In this document: positions 51,434 through 60,202 of the stretch, piece by piece
Layout: the number at the start of each line of letters is the position of its first letter
How positions within the stretch are numbered: position 1 is the stretch's first letter
Assembly: GCA_945881885.1 (NCBI GenBank)
Contig: CAMCVI010000009.1
Location: 1-64,000, forward strand
Source: Chryseobacterium gleum
Lineage (GTDB): Bacteria > Bacteroidota > Bacteroidia > Flavobacteriales > Flavobacteriaceae
Length of the DNA: 64,000 nt
Direction: 5' to 3'
Notes under the pieces: model-generated
What the model was told of the DNA's origin: nothing
Databases searched by the model: none
Seen by the model: the letters and a program-made list of their open reading frames with translations, nothing else
Program-made: the position numbers and the translations under genes

Positions 51434-51469
51434 TGGAATATAATAAAAGGCGAAAAATGATTTTATAAA

Positions 51470-51500
51470 AAAAAAGCTTCAGATTTTCTGAAGCTTTTTT
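51470..51500. terminator. Bidirectional terminator between sprT-like and lysine-rich genes
   Basis: AGCTTCAGA-TTT-TCTGAAGCT stem, flanked by an A-run and a T-run. Confidence 0.88.
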
Positions 51501-51516
51501 GTATGTATTAAAAAGA

Positions 51517-51855
51517 TTACGCTTTTTTCGGTGTAGCTTTTTTAGGAGTAGTTTCTTTTGTTGCTGTTGTTTTTTTAACAGGAGCTTTTTTAACTGGAGC
51601 TTTTTTTGGTGCCACTTTTTTTGTGGTTTTCTCTGCTGTTTTTTCAACTTTATCTTTTGCAACTACTTTTTTGACTGGTGCTTTTTTTACAGGAGCTTTT
51701 TTTACGGGAGCTTTTTTAACTTTTGGATTTTCTTCAATTATTTCAGGAGCTTTTTCCAATACAGGTTCAGCAATTTCTGATTTTTTTACACCAGTATTTT
51801 CTTCTGTTTGTTTAGCTTTTCCAAATAATGAGCTAAAAAAATTTAATAATCCCAT
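51517..51855 (-). CDS. Lysine/alanine/proline-rich repeat protein (histone H1-like)
   Basis: 112 residues. The first ~15 (MGLLNFFSSLFGKAK) form a short hydrophobic-amphipathic segment. Residues ~45-112 are KAPVKKAPVKK-type repeats with KTTKKVAPKKA, strongly basic and without acidic counterparts. This composition resembles the Lys/Ala/Pro tails of eukaryotic histone H1 and bacterial Hc1/Hc2-like proteins, which coat nucleic acid. A nucleoid role is inference. It has a consensus promoter and its own terminator. The plus-strand ORFs at 51499 and 51623 in the track are antisense shadows. Confidence 0.8.
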   Translation of the reverse strand: MGLLNFFSSLFGKAKQTEENTGVKKSEIAEPVLEKAPEIIEENPKVKKAPVKKAPVKKAPVKKVVAKDKVEKTAEKTTKKVAPKKAPVKKAPVKKTTATKETTPKKATPKKA

Positions 51856-51878
51856 AATAATTTAGTTTTAAGTTTCGC

Positions 51879-51910
51879 CAAAGATAAGTAATTGGTAATC
51901 AATACACAAA
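51879..51910 (-). promoter_or_regulatory. Promoter for the lysine-rich repeat gene
   Basis: On the minus strand TTTG, 20 bases, TATCTTTG. The -7 box ends 23 bases before the ATG. Confidence 0.7.
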
Positions 51911-52003
51911 ATAAAATTTTAACAAATTTAAAAATGTTATAATTATGGTGAAAACTTTTGTGGAAAACCAGTAATCTAACTTTTTCATTTCCAATCAATT
52001 TTC

Positions 52004-52011
52004 TATATTTG
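52004..52011 (+). promoter_or_regulatory. -7 box upstream of the arginine-deiminase-fold pair
   Basis: TATATTTG, 14 bases before the ATG at 52026. Confidence 0.5.
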
Positions 52012-52025
52012 TAAAAAACAGTTAT

Positions 52026-52940
52026 ATGTTATCATTAAGCCTAAAAAATGAAACCTCAAGATTAAAAGCCGTGGTACTTGGCACAGCGATTAGCAATGGT
52101 CCCACACCAACAATTGAAGAAGCTTATGACCCAAAATCATTAGAACACATTAAGGCTGGATCCTATCCAATAGAAGCAGATATGGTTGCTGAAATGGAAG
52201 CTTTTGATGCCGTTTTTAAAAAATATGAGGTGCAAGTATATCGACCTGAAATTATTGAAAATTACAATCAAATTTTTTCGAGAGATATCGGTTTTGTAAT
52301 TGAAGACCTTTTTATTAAAGCAAATATTTTACCAGATAGAGAACGAGAATTAGATGCCATTCAATATATAATTGATAAAATTGATCCCAATAAAGTTGTC
52401 CGTCCACCCGAAGACGTTCATATAGAAGGAGGCGACGTGATGCTTTGGAACGATTATATTTTTATAGGAACGTATAAAGGTTCAGATTACAAAGATTATA
52501 TTACAGCTAGAACCAACATGAAAGGAGTGAATTACATACAAAATTTGTTTCCAAATAAAATAGTAAAAGCATTCGATCTAGTTAAATCTAAAATAGAAGC
52601 AAGAGATAATGCCTTACATTTAGACTGCTGCTTTCAGCCTATTGGCATAAACAAAGGCATCATTTATAAGAGTGGTTTTCGCGAAGAAGCGGATTATGTA
52701 TTTTTAGTAAATTTGTTCGGTAAAGAAAATCTGTTTCATATTGACAGAGAAGAAATGTACCACATGAATTCAAATATTTTTTCAATAGCGCCAGATGTTA
52801 TTGTGTCTGAGAAAAACTTTACAAGATTAAATAATTGGTTACGCCAAAACGGTTTTAGAGTTGAAGAAATTCCTTATGCAGAAATTTCCAAACAAGAAGG
52901 TCTTTTGCGTTGTTCCACTTTACCATTAATTAGAGACTAA
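52026..52940 (+). CDS. Arginine deiminase / dimethylargininase-fold hydrolase
   Basis: A guanidino-modifying beta/alpha-propeller enzyme. FSRDIGFVIEDLFIKAN holds the conserved Asp region, VHIEGGDVMLW the EGGD motif, and LHLDCCF carries the histidine. The catalytic cysteine is C296 in GLLRCSTLPL. Length 304. Members hydrolyse arginine, dimethylarginine or related compounds to citrulline or ammonia. The exact substrate is undetermined. It is followed after 20 bases by a second gene of the same fold, so the two are likely an operon. Confidence 0.85.
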   Translation: MLSLSLKNETSRLKAVVLGTAISNGPTPTIEEAYDPKSLEHIKAGSYPIEADMVAEMEAFDAVFKKYEVQVYRPEIIENYNQIFSRDIGFVIEDLFIKANILPDRERELDAIQYIIDKIDPNKVVRPPEDVHIEGGDVMLWNDYIFIGTYKGSDYKDYITARTNMKGVNYIQNLFPNKIVKAFDLVKSKIEARDNALHLDCCFQPIGINKGIIYKSGFREEADYVFLVNLFGKENLFHIDREEMYHMNSNIFSIAPDVIVSEKNFTRLNNWLRQNGFRVEEIPYAEISKQEGLLRCSTLPLIRD

Positions 52941-52960
52941 AAACTCACAACAATCAAATC

Positions 52961-53899
52961 ATGAAACAAACTACCAATACCATATTAATGATTCGTCCCG
53001 TGGCGTTTCGTATGAACGAACAAACTGCTGTAAATAATTATTATCAAAAAATACTTGATGATTTAACTCCAGAATCAGTCAATTTCAAAGCAGTGCAAGA
53101 ATTTGATGCATTTGTTGAAAAATTAAAAAGTGTAGGTGTACAAGTAATTGTAATTCAAGACAAAAAAGAACCTGACACACCAGATAGTATTTTTCCAAAC
53201 AATTGGATTTCTTTTCATGAAACAGGTGATGTAACTTTATATCCAATGTTCGCTGAGAACAGAAGATTAGAGCGAAGAGAAGATATTTTAGATGTTCTAG
53301 AAGATAAAGGGTTTGAGATAACTGAAATTATGGATTATACTTCTGCAGAAGAAGATAATGTATATTTAGAAGGAACTGGAAGTTTAATTTTAGATAGAGA
53401 ATTTAATAAAGCTTATTGTGCACTATCGCCAAGAGCAGATGAAGAATTATTTATTGAATTTTGCGAAGATTTTGATATGTCACCTATTATTTTTGAAGCA
53501 TTCCAAACCGTAAATGGAGAAAGAAAAGCAATTTATCATACCAACGTTATGATGTGTATTGCAGAAACATTTGCCGTAATTTGTGCCGATTGTATTGATG
53601 ATAAAAAAGAACGCAAAATGGTTTTAGAAAATTTAAAATCAGATGGCAAAGAAATTATTTTAATCACAGAAGACCAAGTCAATAATTTTGCTGGAAACAT
53701 GCTTCAAGTTCGAGGAGCTGGTGATAAACGTTATATAGTAATGAGCAATTCAGCTTATCAAAGTTTAACAAAGATCCAAATTGATAAAATTGAAAAACAT
53801 TGTGAAATTTTACACGCAAGTTTGGATATTATTGAAGCTTGCGGCGGAGGAAGTGCCCGTTGTATGATGGCTGAGGTTTTTTTACCGAAAATGGAATAA
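52961..53899 (+). CDS. ctlX: CtlX-type citrulline/arginine-related amidinohydrolase
   Basis: Same guanidino-enzyme fold as its neighbour. Motifs are PDSIFPNNWISFHETG, LEGTGSLILDRE (the EGxG variant of EGGD), IYHTNVMMCIAE with the catalytic histidine, and GGGSARCMMAEVFLPKME with the catalytic C301. This set matches the family annotated as citrulline utilization hydrolase CtlX. It differs enough from the upstream gene that recent tandem duplication is unlikely. The family name is from memory; biochemical evidence is limited. Confidence 0.83.
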   Translation: MKQTTNTILMIRPVAFRMNEQTAVNNYYQKILDDLTPESVNFKAVQEFDAFVEKLKSVGVQVIVIQDKKEPDTPDSIFPNNWISFHETGDVTLYPMFAENRRLERREDILDVLEDKGFEITEIMDYTSAEEDNVYLEGTGSLILDREFNKAYCALSPRADEELFIEFCEDFDMSPIIFEAFQTVNGERKAIYHTNVMMCIAETFAVICADCIDDKKERKMVLENLKSDGKEIILITEDQVNNFAGNMLQVRGAGDKRYIVMSNSAYQSLTKIQIDKIEKHCEILHASLDIIEACGGGSARCMMAEVFLPKME

Positions 53900-53919
53900 A
53901 TATAAATGGTTAAATGCTT

Positions 53920-53966
53920 AAATTCCAAATTTCAACAATACTCAGTTGGAATTTGGAATTTTTATT
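53920..53966. terminator. Terminator built from AAATTCCAAATTT repeat, after ctlX
   Basis: AAATTCCAAATTTCAAC pairs with GTTGGAATTTGGAATTT (one mismatch), then a T-rich stretch. Similar to 32177-32222. It can serve ctlX and the convergent marC gene. Confidence 0.75.
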
Positions 53967-53982
53967 TTTGGAATTTATAAAT

Positions 53983-54624
53983 TTAAATTCCTCTAATAAT
54001 ACTTAAAACCGCACTAATAATATATTGAATTCCGATTGCAATGGTTAAAAATCCAATGATTCTTGATATCGCTACAATTCCTGATGAACCTAATATTTTT
54101 GCAAGATAATGCGCACTCCTTAATACCAAATAAATTAAAATGGCTACTGCTAAAATAGCAAAACTTGAAAATAGTATTTCCGATGTGGTTATTGAAGCGT
54201 TGGATTCTGTTAATTCTTGATAATAAGCAATCAACAACGAAATAGATCCAGGACCTGCAAGCATAGGCATTGCTAAAGGAGTAAGTGCGATATTTTGACG
54301 CATTTCCACTTCTTTTTGTACTTTTTTATTAATTCCTTTGTTCTTACTAAAATTTCCATTTAATAATGAAAATCCTGAACTGGCAATAATAATTCCACCA
54401 GCAATTCTTAATGCAGTAATGGTAATCCCAAAAAAAGACAATACATATTGACCGACAAAAAATGAAATGAGTAAAATTACAAATACATTAATTGAAGTGA
54501 TTAAAGAGGTTCTTGATCGTTCAGATGCAGAATATCCTTGTGTCAATCCTACAAAAATAGGCACGGTTCCAATCGGATTTAAAACAGAAAACAAGGCGGC
54601 GAATAAATAAATAAAAATGTCCAT
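53983..54624 (-). CDS. MarC-family integral membrane protein
   Basis: Six hydrophobic helices in 213 residues. AALFSVLNPIGTVPIFVGLTQGYSASER and ITALRIAGGIIIASSGFSLLNG, then NIALTPLAMPMLAGPGSISLLIAYYQE, are the MarC signatures. The family was once linked to multiple antibiotic resistance, but that role was withdrawn; transport of small molecules has been proposed. Function here is unassigned. Single gene, convergent with ctlX. Confidence 0.9.
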   Translation of the reverse strand: MDIFIYLFAALFSVLNPIGTVPIFVGLTQGYSASERSRTSLITSINVFVILLISFFVGQYVLSFFGITITALRIAGGIIIASSGFSLLNGNFSKNKGINKKVQKEVEMRQNIALTPLAMPMLAGPGSISLLIAYYQELTESNASITTSEILFSSFAILAVAILIYLVLRSAHYLAKILGSSGIVAISRIIGFLTIAIGIQYIISAVLSIIRGI

Positions 54625-54732
54625 AGTTTTTTTGCAAATATATCTTGTTAATCAAAGATAGCATTTACAAAACAATTAATTAAATGTAAATTAAAAAATA
54701 TTTTGTAAATTAGTACAACTAAAATTTGAAAA

Positions 54733-55089
54733 ATGAAAACGTTAGTGATAGGAGCCACCACAAATAAAGAGCGATATGCTTATAAAGCCATTCAAAGTTT
54801 AATTAATAAAACACATCAAGTAGTGGCCATCGGTGCTAAAGAAGGCATGGCATTAGACGTGAAAATTGAAACTACTAAATTTCCATTTACTGGAATTGAT
54901 ACCGTTACGTTATATTTAAATCCTAAAAATCAAGAAGAATATTACGACTACATTATTTCTTTAAAACCAAAACGAGTAATATTTAATCCAGGAACTGAAA
55001 ATCCAACATTTTACGAAATATTAAAACAAAATAATATTCAATCTGAAGTTGCTTGCACTTTGGTTTTGTTAGCTACAAATCAGTATTAA
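54733..55089 (+). CDS. CoA-binding domain protein
   Basis: A 118-residue Rossmann-like domain of the CoA-binding/succinyl-CoA ligase type. It shows TLVIGATTNKERYAYKAIQSLINKTHQVVAIGAKEG at the start and KRVIFNPGTENPTFYEILKQNNIQSEVACTLVLL at the end. Comparable single-domain proteins (YccU/YneT-like) are common; none has a settled function. The C-terminal 17 bases overlap the convergent symporter gene. Monocistronic. Confidence 0.85.
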   Translation: MKTLVIGATTNKERYAYKAIQSLINKTHQVVAIGAKEGMALDVKIETTKFPFTGIDTVTLYLNPKNQEEYYDYIISLKPKRVIFNPGTENPTFYEILKQNNIQSEVACTLVLLATNQY

Positions 55090-56578
55090 TTATGCCTTTT
55101 TTACTTATTAAGTACAATCCAATAAAAGTAATCAAACCATTTACTATAATTAATTCTTCAGCAAAAGCATACGGAATTAACTTTGGAGCCTCCGCATCAA
55201 TTCCAGAATTTGTACTAATTAAAAAGGTTATCGCCGGCGACAATAAGCAAATAAATGGCACCAATTTATCTTTTACAGAACGGTTTTTGACTAAAATTCC
55301 AAAAGCAAACAAACCTAAAAGTGGTCCGTATGTGTAAGACGCAACTTTAAATATTAACTTTACTACCGATTGATTGGTTAACGAATTAAATATTAAAATC
55401 ACCAAAAATATAGCCAACGAAAATCCAATATGAACTAAATGCCTTGTTTTTACTGTATTTTTAGTTTCTTCTTTTTTCTCCATTCCTAAAAAATCAATAC
55501 AAAATGAAGTCGTTAACGCAGTTAATGCGGAATCTGTCGTAGCAAAAGTAGCAGCGGTTAAACCTAATAAAAATACAACAGCTGGCACTAAAGCAAAATG
55601 ATTGAAAGCAATTTCAGGAAATAATAAATCGGTTCTTGCAGCACCATTTAATGTAGGAACAGGAATGTTGTTTTTTGCTGCAAATAAATATAATAAAGCA
55701 CCTACACTTAAGAAAAACAAATTAATTATTACAAATATTACAGTAAACGTAAACATGTTTTTTTGTGCTTCTTTAATATTCTTACAGCTCAGATTTTTCT
55801 GCATTAAGTCCTGGTCTAAACCAACCATAGCAATAGTTACAAAAATTCCACCTAAAATTTGTTTTACAAAATGTTGACCTGAACCTATAAAATCTTCAAA
55901 AAAGAAAATTTTAGAATATTCAGAATTATTAATTGTAGAAATCGCTTCACTAAAACCTAAATCCAAACTATCACAAACAAAGTAAAGGGTAAAGAAAACA
56001 GAACTTACTAAAAATACTGTTTGAAGTGTATCTGTAATAATAATTGTTTTCAATCCGCCTTTATAGGTGTAGGCAAAAATTAGTCCTAAACTAATTAAAA
56101 CTGTTGCCCAAAATGGTATCCCATAAGCGTTAAAAACAAAATTTTGTAATACTAAAACAACTAAATATAATCTAAAAGCCGAACCGATTGTCCTACTTAG
56201 TAAAAATATAAAAGAAGCGGTTTTATAACTAAAATATCCTAATCGTTGTTCAATATACGTGTAAATTGAGGTTAAATTTAGTTTATAATATAATGGCAAT
56301 AATACGGTGGCTACTATAATAAATCCAATAGCGTTGCCTAAAATAAATTGAAAATAGGCAAACTGATTAGACGATACAGCACCAGGTACTGAAATAAAAG
56401 TAACACCAGAAAGTGCTGTTCCAATCATACCAAAAGCTACTAAATACCAAGGCGATTTGCTATTTGCCTTAAAAAAAGTATCGTTGCTACTGCCTGATTT
56501 TTTGTTCATGAAATAGGAAATTCCAAATAAAACAATGAAATAAGAAACAAAAAAGAGTAGAATTGTAATTGGTTGCAT
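55073..56578 (-). CDS. Sodium:solute symporter (SSS family)
   Basis: About 13 membrane helices in 501 residues. The N-terminus FVSYFIVLFGISYFMNKKSGSSNDTFFKANSKSPWYLVAFGMIGTALSGVTFISVPG is the SSS family core. Later segments include YTYKGGLKTIIITDTLQTVF and FFGLTAATFATTDSALTALTTSFCIDFLG-like sequence. Sodium-coupled uptake is expected; the substrate (sugar, amino acid or nucleobase) cannot be told. Its 3' end overlaps the CoA-binding gene by 17 bases, convergently. Confidence 0.92.
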   Translation of the reverse strand: MQPITILLFFVSYFIVLFGISYFMNKKSGSSNDTFFKANSKSPWYLVAFGMIGTALSGVTFISVPGAVSSNQFAYFQFILGNAIGFIIVATVLLPLYYKLNLTSIYTYIEQRLGYFSYKTASFIFLLSRTIGSAFRLYLVVLVLQNFVFNAYGIPFWATVLISLGLIFAYTYKGGLKTIIITDTLQTVFLVSSVFFTLYFVCDSLDLGFSEAISTINNSEYSKIFFFEDFIGSGQHFVKQILGGIFVTIAMVGLDQDLMQKNLSCKNIKEAQKNMFTFTVIFVIINLFFLSVGALLYLFAAKNNIPVPTLNGAARTDLLFPEIAFNHFALVPAVVFLLGLTAATFATTDSALTALTTSFCIDFLGMEKKEETKNTVKTRHLVHIGFSLAIFLVILIFNSLTNQSVVKLIFKVASYTYGPLLGLFAFGILVKNRSVKDKLVPFICLLSPAITFLISTNSGIDAEAPKLIPYAFAEELIIVNGLITFIGLYLISKKGIINTDL

Positions 56579-56590
56579 GAGTTTTTTTTA

Positions 56591-56598
56591 CAAAAATA
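56591..56598 (-). promoter_or_regulatory. -7 box upstream of the symporter
   Basis: TATTTTTG on the minus strand, 12 bases before the ATG at 56578. Confidence 0.45.
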
Positions 56599-56655
56599 AC
56601 AGAATAATGCATATTCGTAGCATATTTATTAAAATTAGCACAAAATAAAATCTTC

Positions 56656-56690
56656 AAAAACCTATTTGCATTTATGTAGATAGGTTTTTT
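56656..56690. terminator. Terminator-like hairpin in the divergent symporter-recR gap
   Basis: AAAAACCTAT/ATAGGTTTTT 10-bp stem with a 14-nt loop, A-run on one side and T-run on the other. It lies between two outward-facing -7 boxes, where no gene ends. Confidence 0.6.
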
Positions 56691-56698
56691 CTTTTTAA

Positions 56699-56706
56699 TA
56701 TATTTG
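56699..56706 (+). promoter_or_regulatory. -7 box of recR, only 4 bases before the start codon
   Basis: TATATTTG ends at 56706 and the ATG is at 56711, so transcription would begin at or very near the start codon. Suggests a leaderless mRNA. Confidence 0.55.
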
Positions 56707-56710
56707 CAAA

Positions 56711-57331
56711 ATGGAATTCTCGTCAAAATTATTGGAAAATGCAGTTAATGAAGTCGCAATGTTGCCCGGCATTGGGAAACGAACAGCTATGCGATTGGTG
56801 TTGCATTTGCTAAAACAACCTGCAAATCAAACGCAATTATTGACAGATGCACTAACTAAAATGCGAAATGAAATTATTTATTGTCAAAATTGTCATAATA
56901 TTTCTGATTTTGCAGTTTGTGAAATTTGCAATAATCCGTCAAGAGACCATTCAATAATTTGTGTAGTTGAAGACGTAAGAGATGTTATGGCTATTGAAAA
57001 CACTAGAATGTATAAAGGAATTTATCATGTTTTAGGAGGTAAAATATCTCCTATTGAAGGTATTTCACCAAGCCAATTAAATATTAATTCTTTGGTAGAA
57101 AAAGTAAAAGAAGAGAAAGTTTCAGAAATAATCTTTGCATTAAGTTCCACTATGGAAGGCGATACCACAAATTTTTATATCTTTAAACAGATAAAAGCAT
57201 TTACAATAAAAGTGTCTACAATTGCCAGAGGAATTTCTGTTGGTGACGAATTGGAATATGCAGATGAAGTTACATTAGGAAGAAGTTTATTACAAAGAAT
57301 TCCTTTTGAATCTTCAATGAAATCTATTTAA
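56711..57331 (+). CDS. recR: Recombination protein RecR
   Basis: Part of the RecFOR pathway that loads RecA at gaps. Helix-hairpin-helix [18 protein letters not shown] near the N-terminus, zinc finger [16 protein letters not shown], Toprim domain ([17 protein letters not shown]... [20 protein letters not shown]) and Walker-like C-terminus. Length 206 is normal. [12 protein letters not shown] matches homologue starts, so the near-leaderless start is likely real. The next gene starts 45 bases downstream. Confidence 0.95.
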   Translation: MEFSSKLLENAVNEVAMLPGIGKRTAMRLVLHLLKQPANQTQLLTDALTKMRNEIIYCQNCHNISDFAVCEICNNPSRDHSIICVVEDVRDVMAIENTRMYKGIYHVLGGKISPIEGISPSQLNINSLVEKVKEEKVSEIIFALSSTMEGDTTNFYIFKQIKAFTIKVSTIARGISVGDELEYADEVTLGRSLLQRIPFESSMKSI

Positions 57332-57376
57332 GATTTCACAGATTAAAAAATATTAAAGTTAAAGAAAATTAAAAAG

Positions 57377-58765
57377 ATGATTAAAAATATTTGTTGTATT
57401 GGTGCAGGTTATGTTGGAGGACCAACAATGGCCGTTATTGCTCAAAAATGCCCACATATAAAAGTAACTGTTGTTGATTTAAATCAGGATAGAATAAATG
57501 CTTGGAACGATCAAGATTTGAGTTTATTACCCATTTATGAACCGGGATTAGATAAAGTAGTTGCTGAAGCAAGAGGAAGAAATTTATTTTTTTCAACTGA
57601 AGTCGATCAAGCAATTGACGAAGCAGATTTAATTTTTATTTCTGTAAATACACCTACAAAAACTTATGGCGTAGGAAAAGGTATGGCTGCAGATTTAAAA
57701 TATATCGAATTGTGCGCCAGACAAATTGCACGCGTGGCTAAAACAGATAAAATTGTAGTTGAAAAATCTACACTTCCTGTTCGAACTGCTCAAGCGATTA
57801 AAGATATTTTGGACAATACAGGAAACGGTGTAAATTTTCAAATTTTATCGAATCCAGAATTTTTAGCTGAAGGCACCGCAATAGAAGATTTGTTTGCTCC
57901 TGATAGAGTGCTAATTGGCGGAGACACTACTGTTGAAGGTCAAGATGCCATACGTAAATTAGTTGAGGTGTATGCAAATTGGGTAAACAAAGATCTTATT
58001 TTGACTACAAATGTGTGGTCTTCTGAATTGTCAAAATTAACAGCAAATGCTTTCTTAGCGCAACGCGTTTCTTCTATAAATGCGATGAGTGAATTGTGTG
58101 AAAAAACTGGTGCCGATGTCAATGAAGTTGCAAAAGCCATTGGTTTAGATAGTAGAATTGGTTCAAAATTTCTAAAAGCATCAGTTGGTTTTGGCGGTTC
58201 TTGTTTTCAGAAAGATATTTTAAACTTAGTGTATATCGCTAAATCATACGGATTAAATGAAGTTGCCGATTATTGGGAACAAGTAATCATAATGAATGAC
58301 CACCAAAAGCGTCGTTTTTCAAATAATATTATTAGTACTTTATATAATACAGTTTCAGGTAAAAAAATTGCTTTTTTAGGATGGGCTTTTAAGAAAGATA
58401 CAAACGACACTAGAGAATCAGCTGCCATTTATGTAGCAAATGATTTAATAAGTGAGCGTGCAAACATTGCAGTTTTTGACCCTAAGGTAAAAGAAAAACA
58501 AATACTTTCGGATTTAAATTATCTAGAGTCTCGTTCAGATGAGCAAAATCAAAAGTACATTTCAGTGGAAAATAACGGTTATGATGCATGTAAAAACGCA
58601 CATGCTATAGCTGTTTTAACAGAATGGGACGAGTTTAAAACCTACGATTGGCAAAAAATATATGACAATATGCTAAAACCTGCTTTTGTTTTTGACGGAA
58701 GAAACATATTAAACAAAGCAGCATTAGAAAAAATAGGATTCATTTATCAAGCTATTGGATCATAA
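57377..58765 (+). CDS. UDP-glucose 6-dehydrogenase (nucleotide-sugar dehydrogenase)
   Basis: NAD-dependent four-electron oxidation of UDP-glucose to UDP-glucuronate. NAD site [14 protein letters not shown]; catalytic cysteine C276 in [18 protein letters not shown]. Dehydrogenase elements [11 protein letters not shown] and [20 protein letters not shown] are present. [22 protein letters not shown] and position 276 match the animal-type UGDH unusually closely; bacterial Ugd is usually shorter (~390) with a different insert. Length 462. It is linked to an MBOAT and an SGNH-like gene, pointing to uronic-acid polymer synthesis. Confidence 0.92.
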   Translation: MIKNICCIGAGYVGGPTMAVIAQKCPHIKVTVVDLNQDRINAWNDQDLSLLPIYEPGLDKVVAEARGRNLFFSTEVDQAIDEADLIFISVNTPTKTYGVGKGMAADLKYIELCARQIARVAKTDKIVVEKSTLPVRTAQAIKDILDNTGNGVNFQILSNPEFLAEGTAIEDLFAPDRVLIGGDTTVEGQDAIRKLVEVYANWVNKDLILTTNVWSSELSKLTANAFLAQRVSSINAMSELCEKTGADVNEVAKAIGLDSRIGSKFLKASVGFGGSCFQKDILNLVYIAKSYGLNEVADYWEQVIIMNDHQKRRFSNNIISTLYNTVSGKKIAFLGWAFKKDTNDTRESAAIYVANDLISERANIAVFDPKVKEKQILSDLNYLESRSDEQNQKYISVENNGYDACKNAHAIAVLTEWDEFKTYDWQKIYDNMLKPAFVFDGRNILNKAALEKIGFIYQAIGS

Positions 58766-58768
58766 AAA

Positions 58769-60202
58769 ATGTTTTTTAATTCACTTCATTTTGCTGTTTT
58801 TTTACCCATAATTTTTATTTTATATTGGTTTGTTTTCAATAAAAATAAATCTTGGCAAAATAGTTTATTAATTATTGCAAGTTATTATTTTTATGCTTGT
58901 TGGGATTGGCGATTCCTTTTTTTATTGGTATTTTCAACTCTTTTAGATTATTTTTCAGGAATTCAAATTGAAAAAAGTAAATCAGTTAAGGAAAGTAAAT
59001 TCTGGTTTTGGTTGAGTATTATAATCAACTTGGGATTTTTAGGCATTTTTAAATATTATAACTTTTTTGCCACTTCATTCACCGAATTAATCAATGGTTT
59101 TGGATTTCAAGTAAATCCATTATTAATAAAAGTAATTTTACCTGTCGGAATTTCGTTTTACACCTTTCATGGCTTATCCTACGTTATCGATATTTATTAC
59201 AAACGCATTAAAGCAGAAACGAATTTCATCGATTATTCGCTTTTTGTAAGCTATTTTCCATTATTAGTTGCCGGACCTATTGAACGAGCCACACATTTAC
59301 TGCCTCAAGTAAAAGTAAAACGAGAATTTAATTTCGAAAAAGCCAAAGAAGGCGTTCATCAAATTATTTGGGGATTGGTAAAAAAAGTTGTCATTGCCGA
59401 TTCTTGTGCGTTGTATGCTAACGAAGTTTTCAACCATCAGGAACAAATGAATTCGTTGTCCTTATTATTAGGTGCAATTTATTTTGCTTTTCAAATTTAT
59501 GGCGATTTTTCAGGATATTCAGATATTGCGTTAGGCACTTCAAAATTATTTGGAATTGATTTATTGAAAAACTTTAATTTCCCCTATTTTTCAAGAGATA
59601 TTGCTGAGTTTTGGCGACGTTGGCACATTTCATTATCTTCATGGTTTAGAGATTATTTGTACATTCCATTAGGCGGAAGCAAAGGTGGAAAATGGATGCA
59701 AGTTCGTAATACGTTTGTAATATTTTTAGTCAGTGGTTTTTGGCACGGTGCCAATTGGACTTTTATTGCATGGGGTTTGCTAAATGCCATTTACTTTTTG
59801 CCCTTATTATTGTTAAATAGAAACAGAAATAATATAGAAGACATTCATTTTAAATTTAATTTTAATGGATTAAAAACGCTTTTTAAGATACTTATCACTT
59901 TTTCAATGACCACTTTTGCTTGGATATTTTTTAGAGCAAAATCTATTTCCGATGCTATTTTGTATATAAAAAACATGTTTACCAATTTGAATTTTGATAG
60001 TCAATATTTAAATAACGCTCGCTATGCACCAGAATTGTTATGGTTAATTGGTACTTTTATTTTATTTGAATGGTTTCATAAATACAAAACAGAACCCATT
60101 TCTGGAAAATATGAAAACATAAAATTATTGTTTTGTATTTTGACTATTTTAGCATTAGGCGTTTTTTCTGATTATAAAGAATTTATTTATTTTCAGTTTT
60201 AA
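58769..60202 (+). CDS. MBOAT-family O-acyltransferase (AlgI-like)
   Basis: Ten or more membrane helices in 477 residues. The MBOAT catalytic histidine is H326 in LVSGFWHGANWTFIAWG. YFSRDIAEFWRRWHISLSSWFRDYLYIPLGGSKGG is the family signature of alginate-type O-acetyltransferase AlgI and DltB. It transfers an acyl group across the membrane to a polysaccharide. It starts three bases after UGDH and ends by overlapping the next gene by one base, so the three form a tight operon. Confidence 0.92.
   Translation: MFFNSLHFAVFLPIIFILYWFVFNKNKSWQNSLLIIASYYFYACWDWRFLFLLVFSTLLDYFSGIQIEKSKSVKESKFWFWLSIIINLGFLGIFKYYNFFATSFTELINGFGFQVNPLLIKVILPVGISFYTFHGLSYVIDIYYKRIKAETNFIDYSLFVSYFPLLVAGPIERATHLLPQVKVKREFNFEKAKEGVHQIIWGLVKKVVIADSCALYANEVFNHQEQMNSLSLLLGAIYFAFQIYGDFSGYSDIALGTSKLFGIDLLKNFNFPYFSRDIAEFWRRWHISLSSWFRDYLYIPLGGSKGGKWMQVRNTFVIFLVSGFWHGANWTFIAWGLLNAIYFLPLLLLNRNRNNIEDIHFKFNFNGLKTLFKILITFSMTTFAWIFFRAKSISDAILYIKNMFTNLNFDSQYLNNARYAPELLWLIGTFILFEWFHKYKTEPISGKYENIKLLFCILTILALGVFSDYKEFIYFQF

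Noticed and set aside
51499-51780. Phe/Ser/Cys-rich 93-aa ORF (and ORFs 51348-51662 and 51623-51865)
   Set aside because: Other-frame or antisense readings of the KAPVKK repeat gene; composition is an artefact of the lysine codons.
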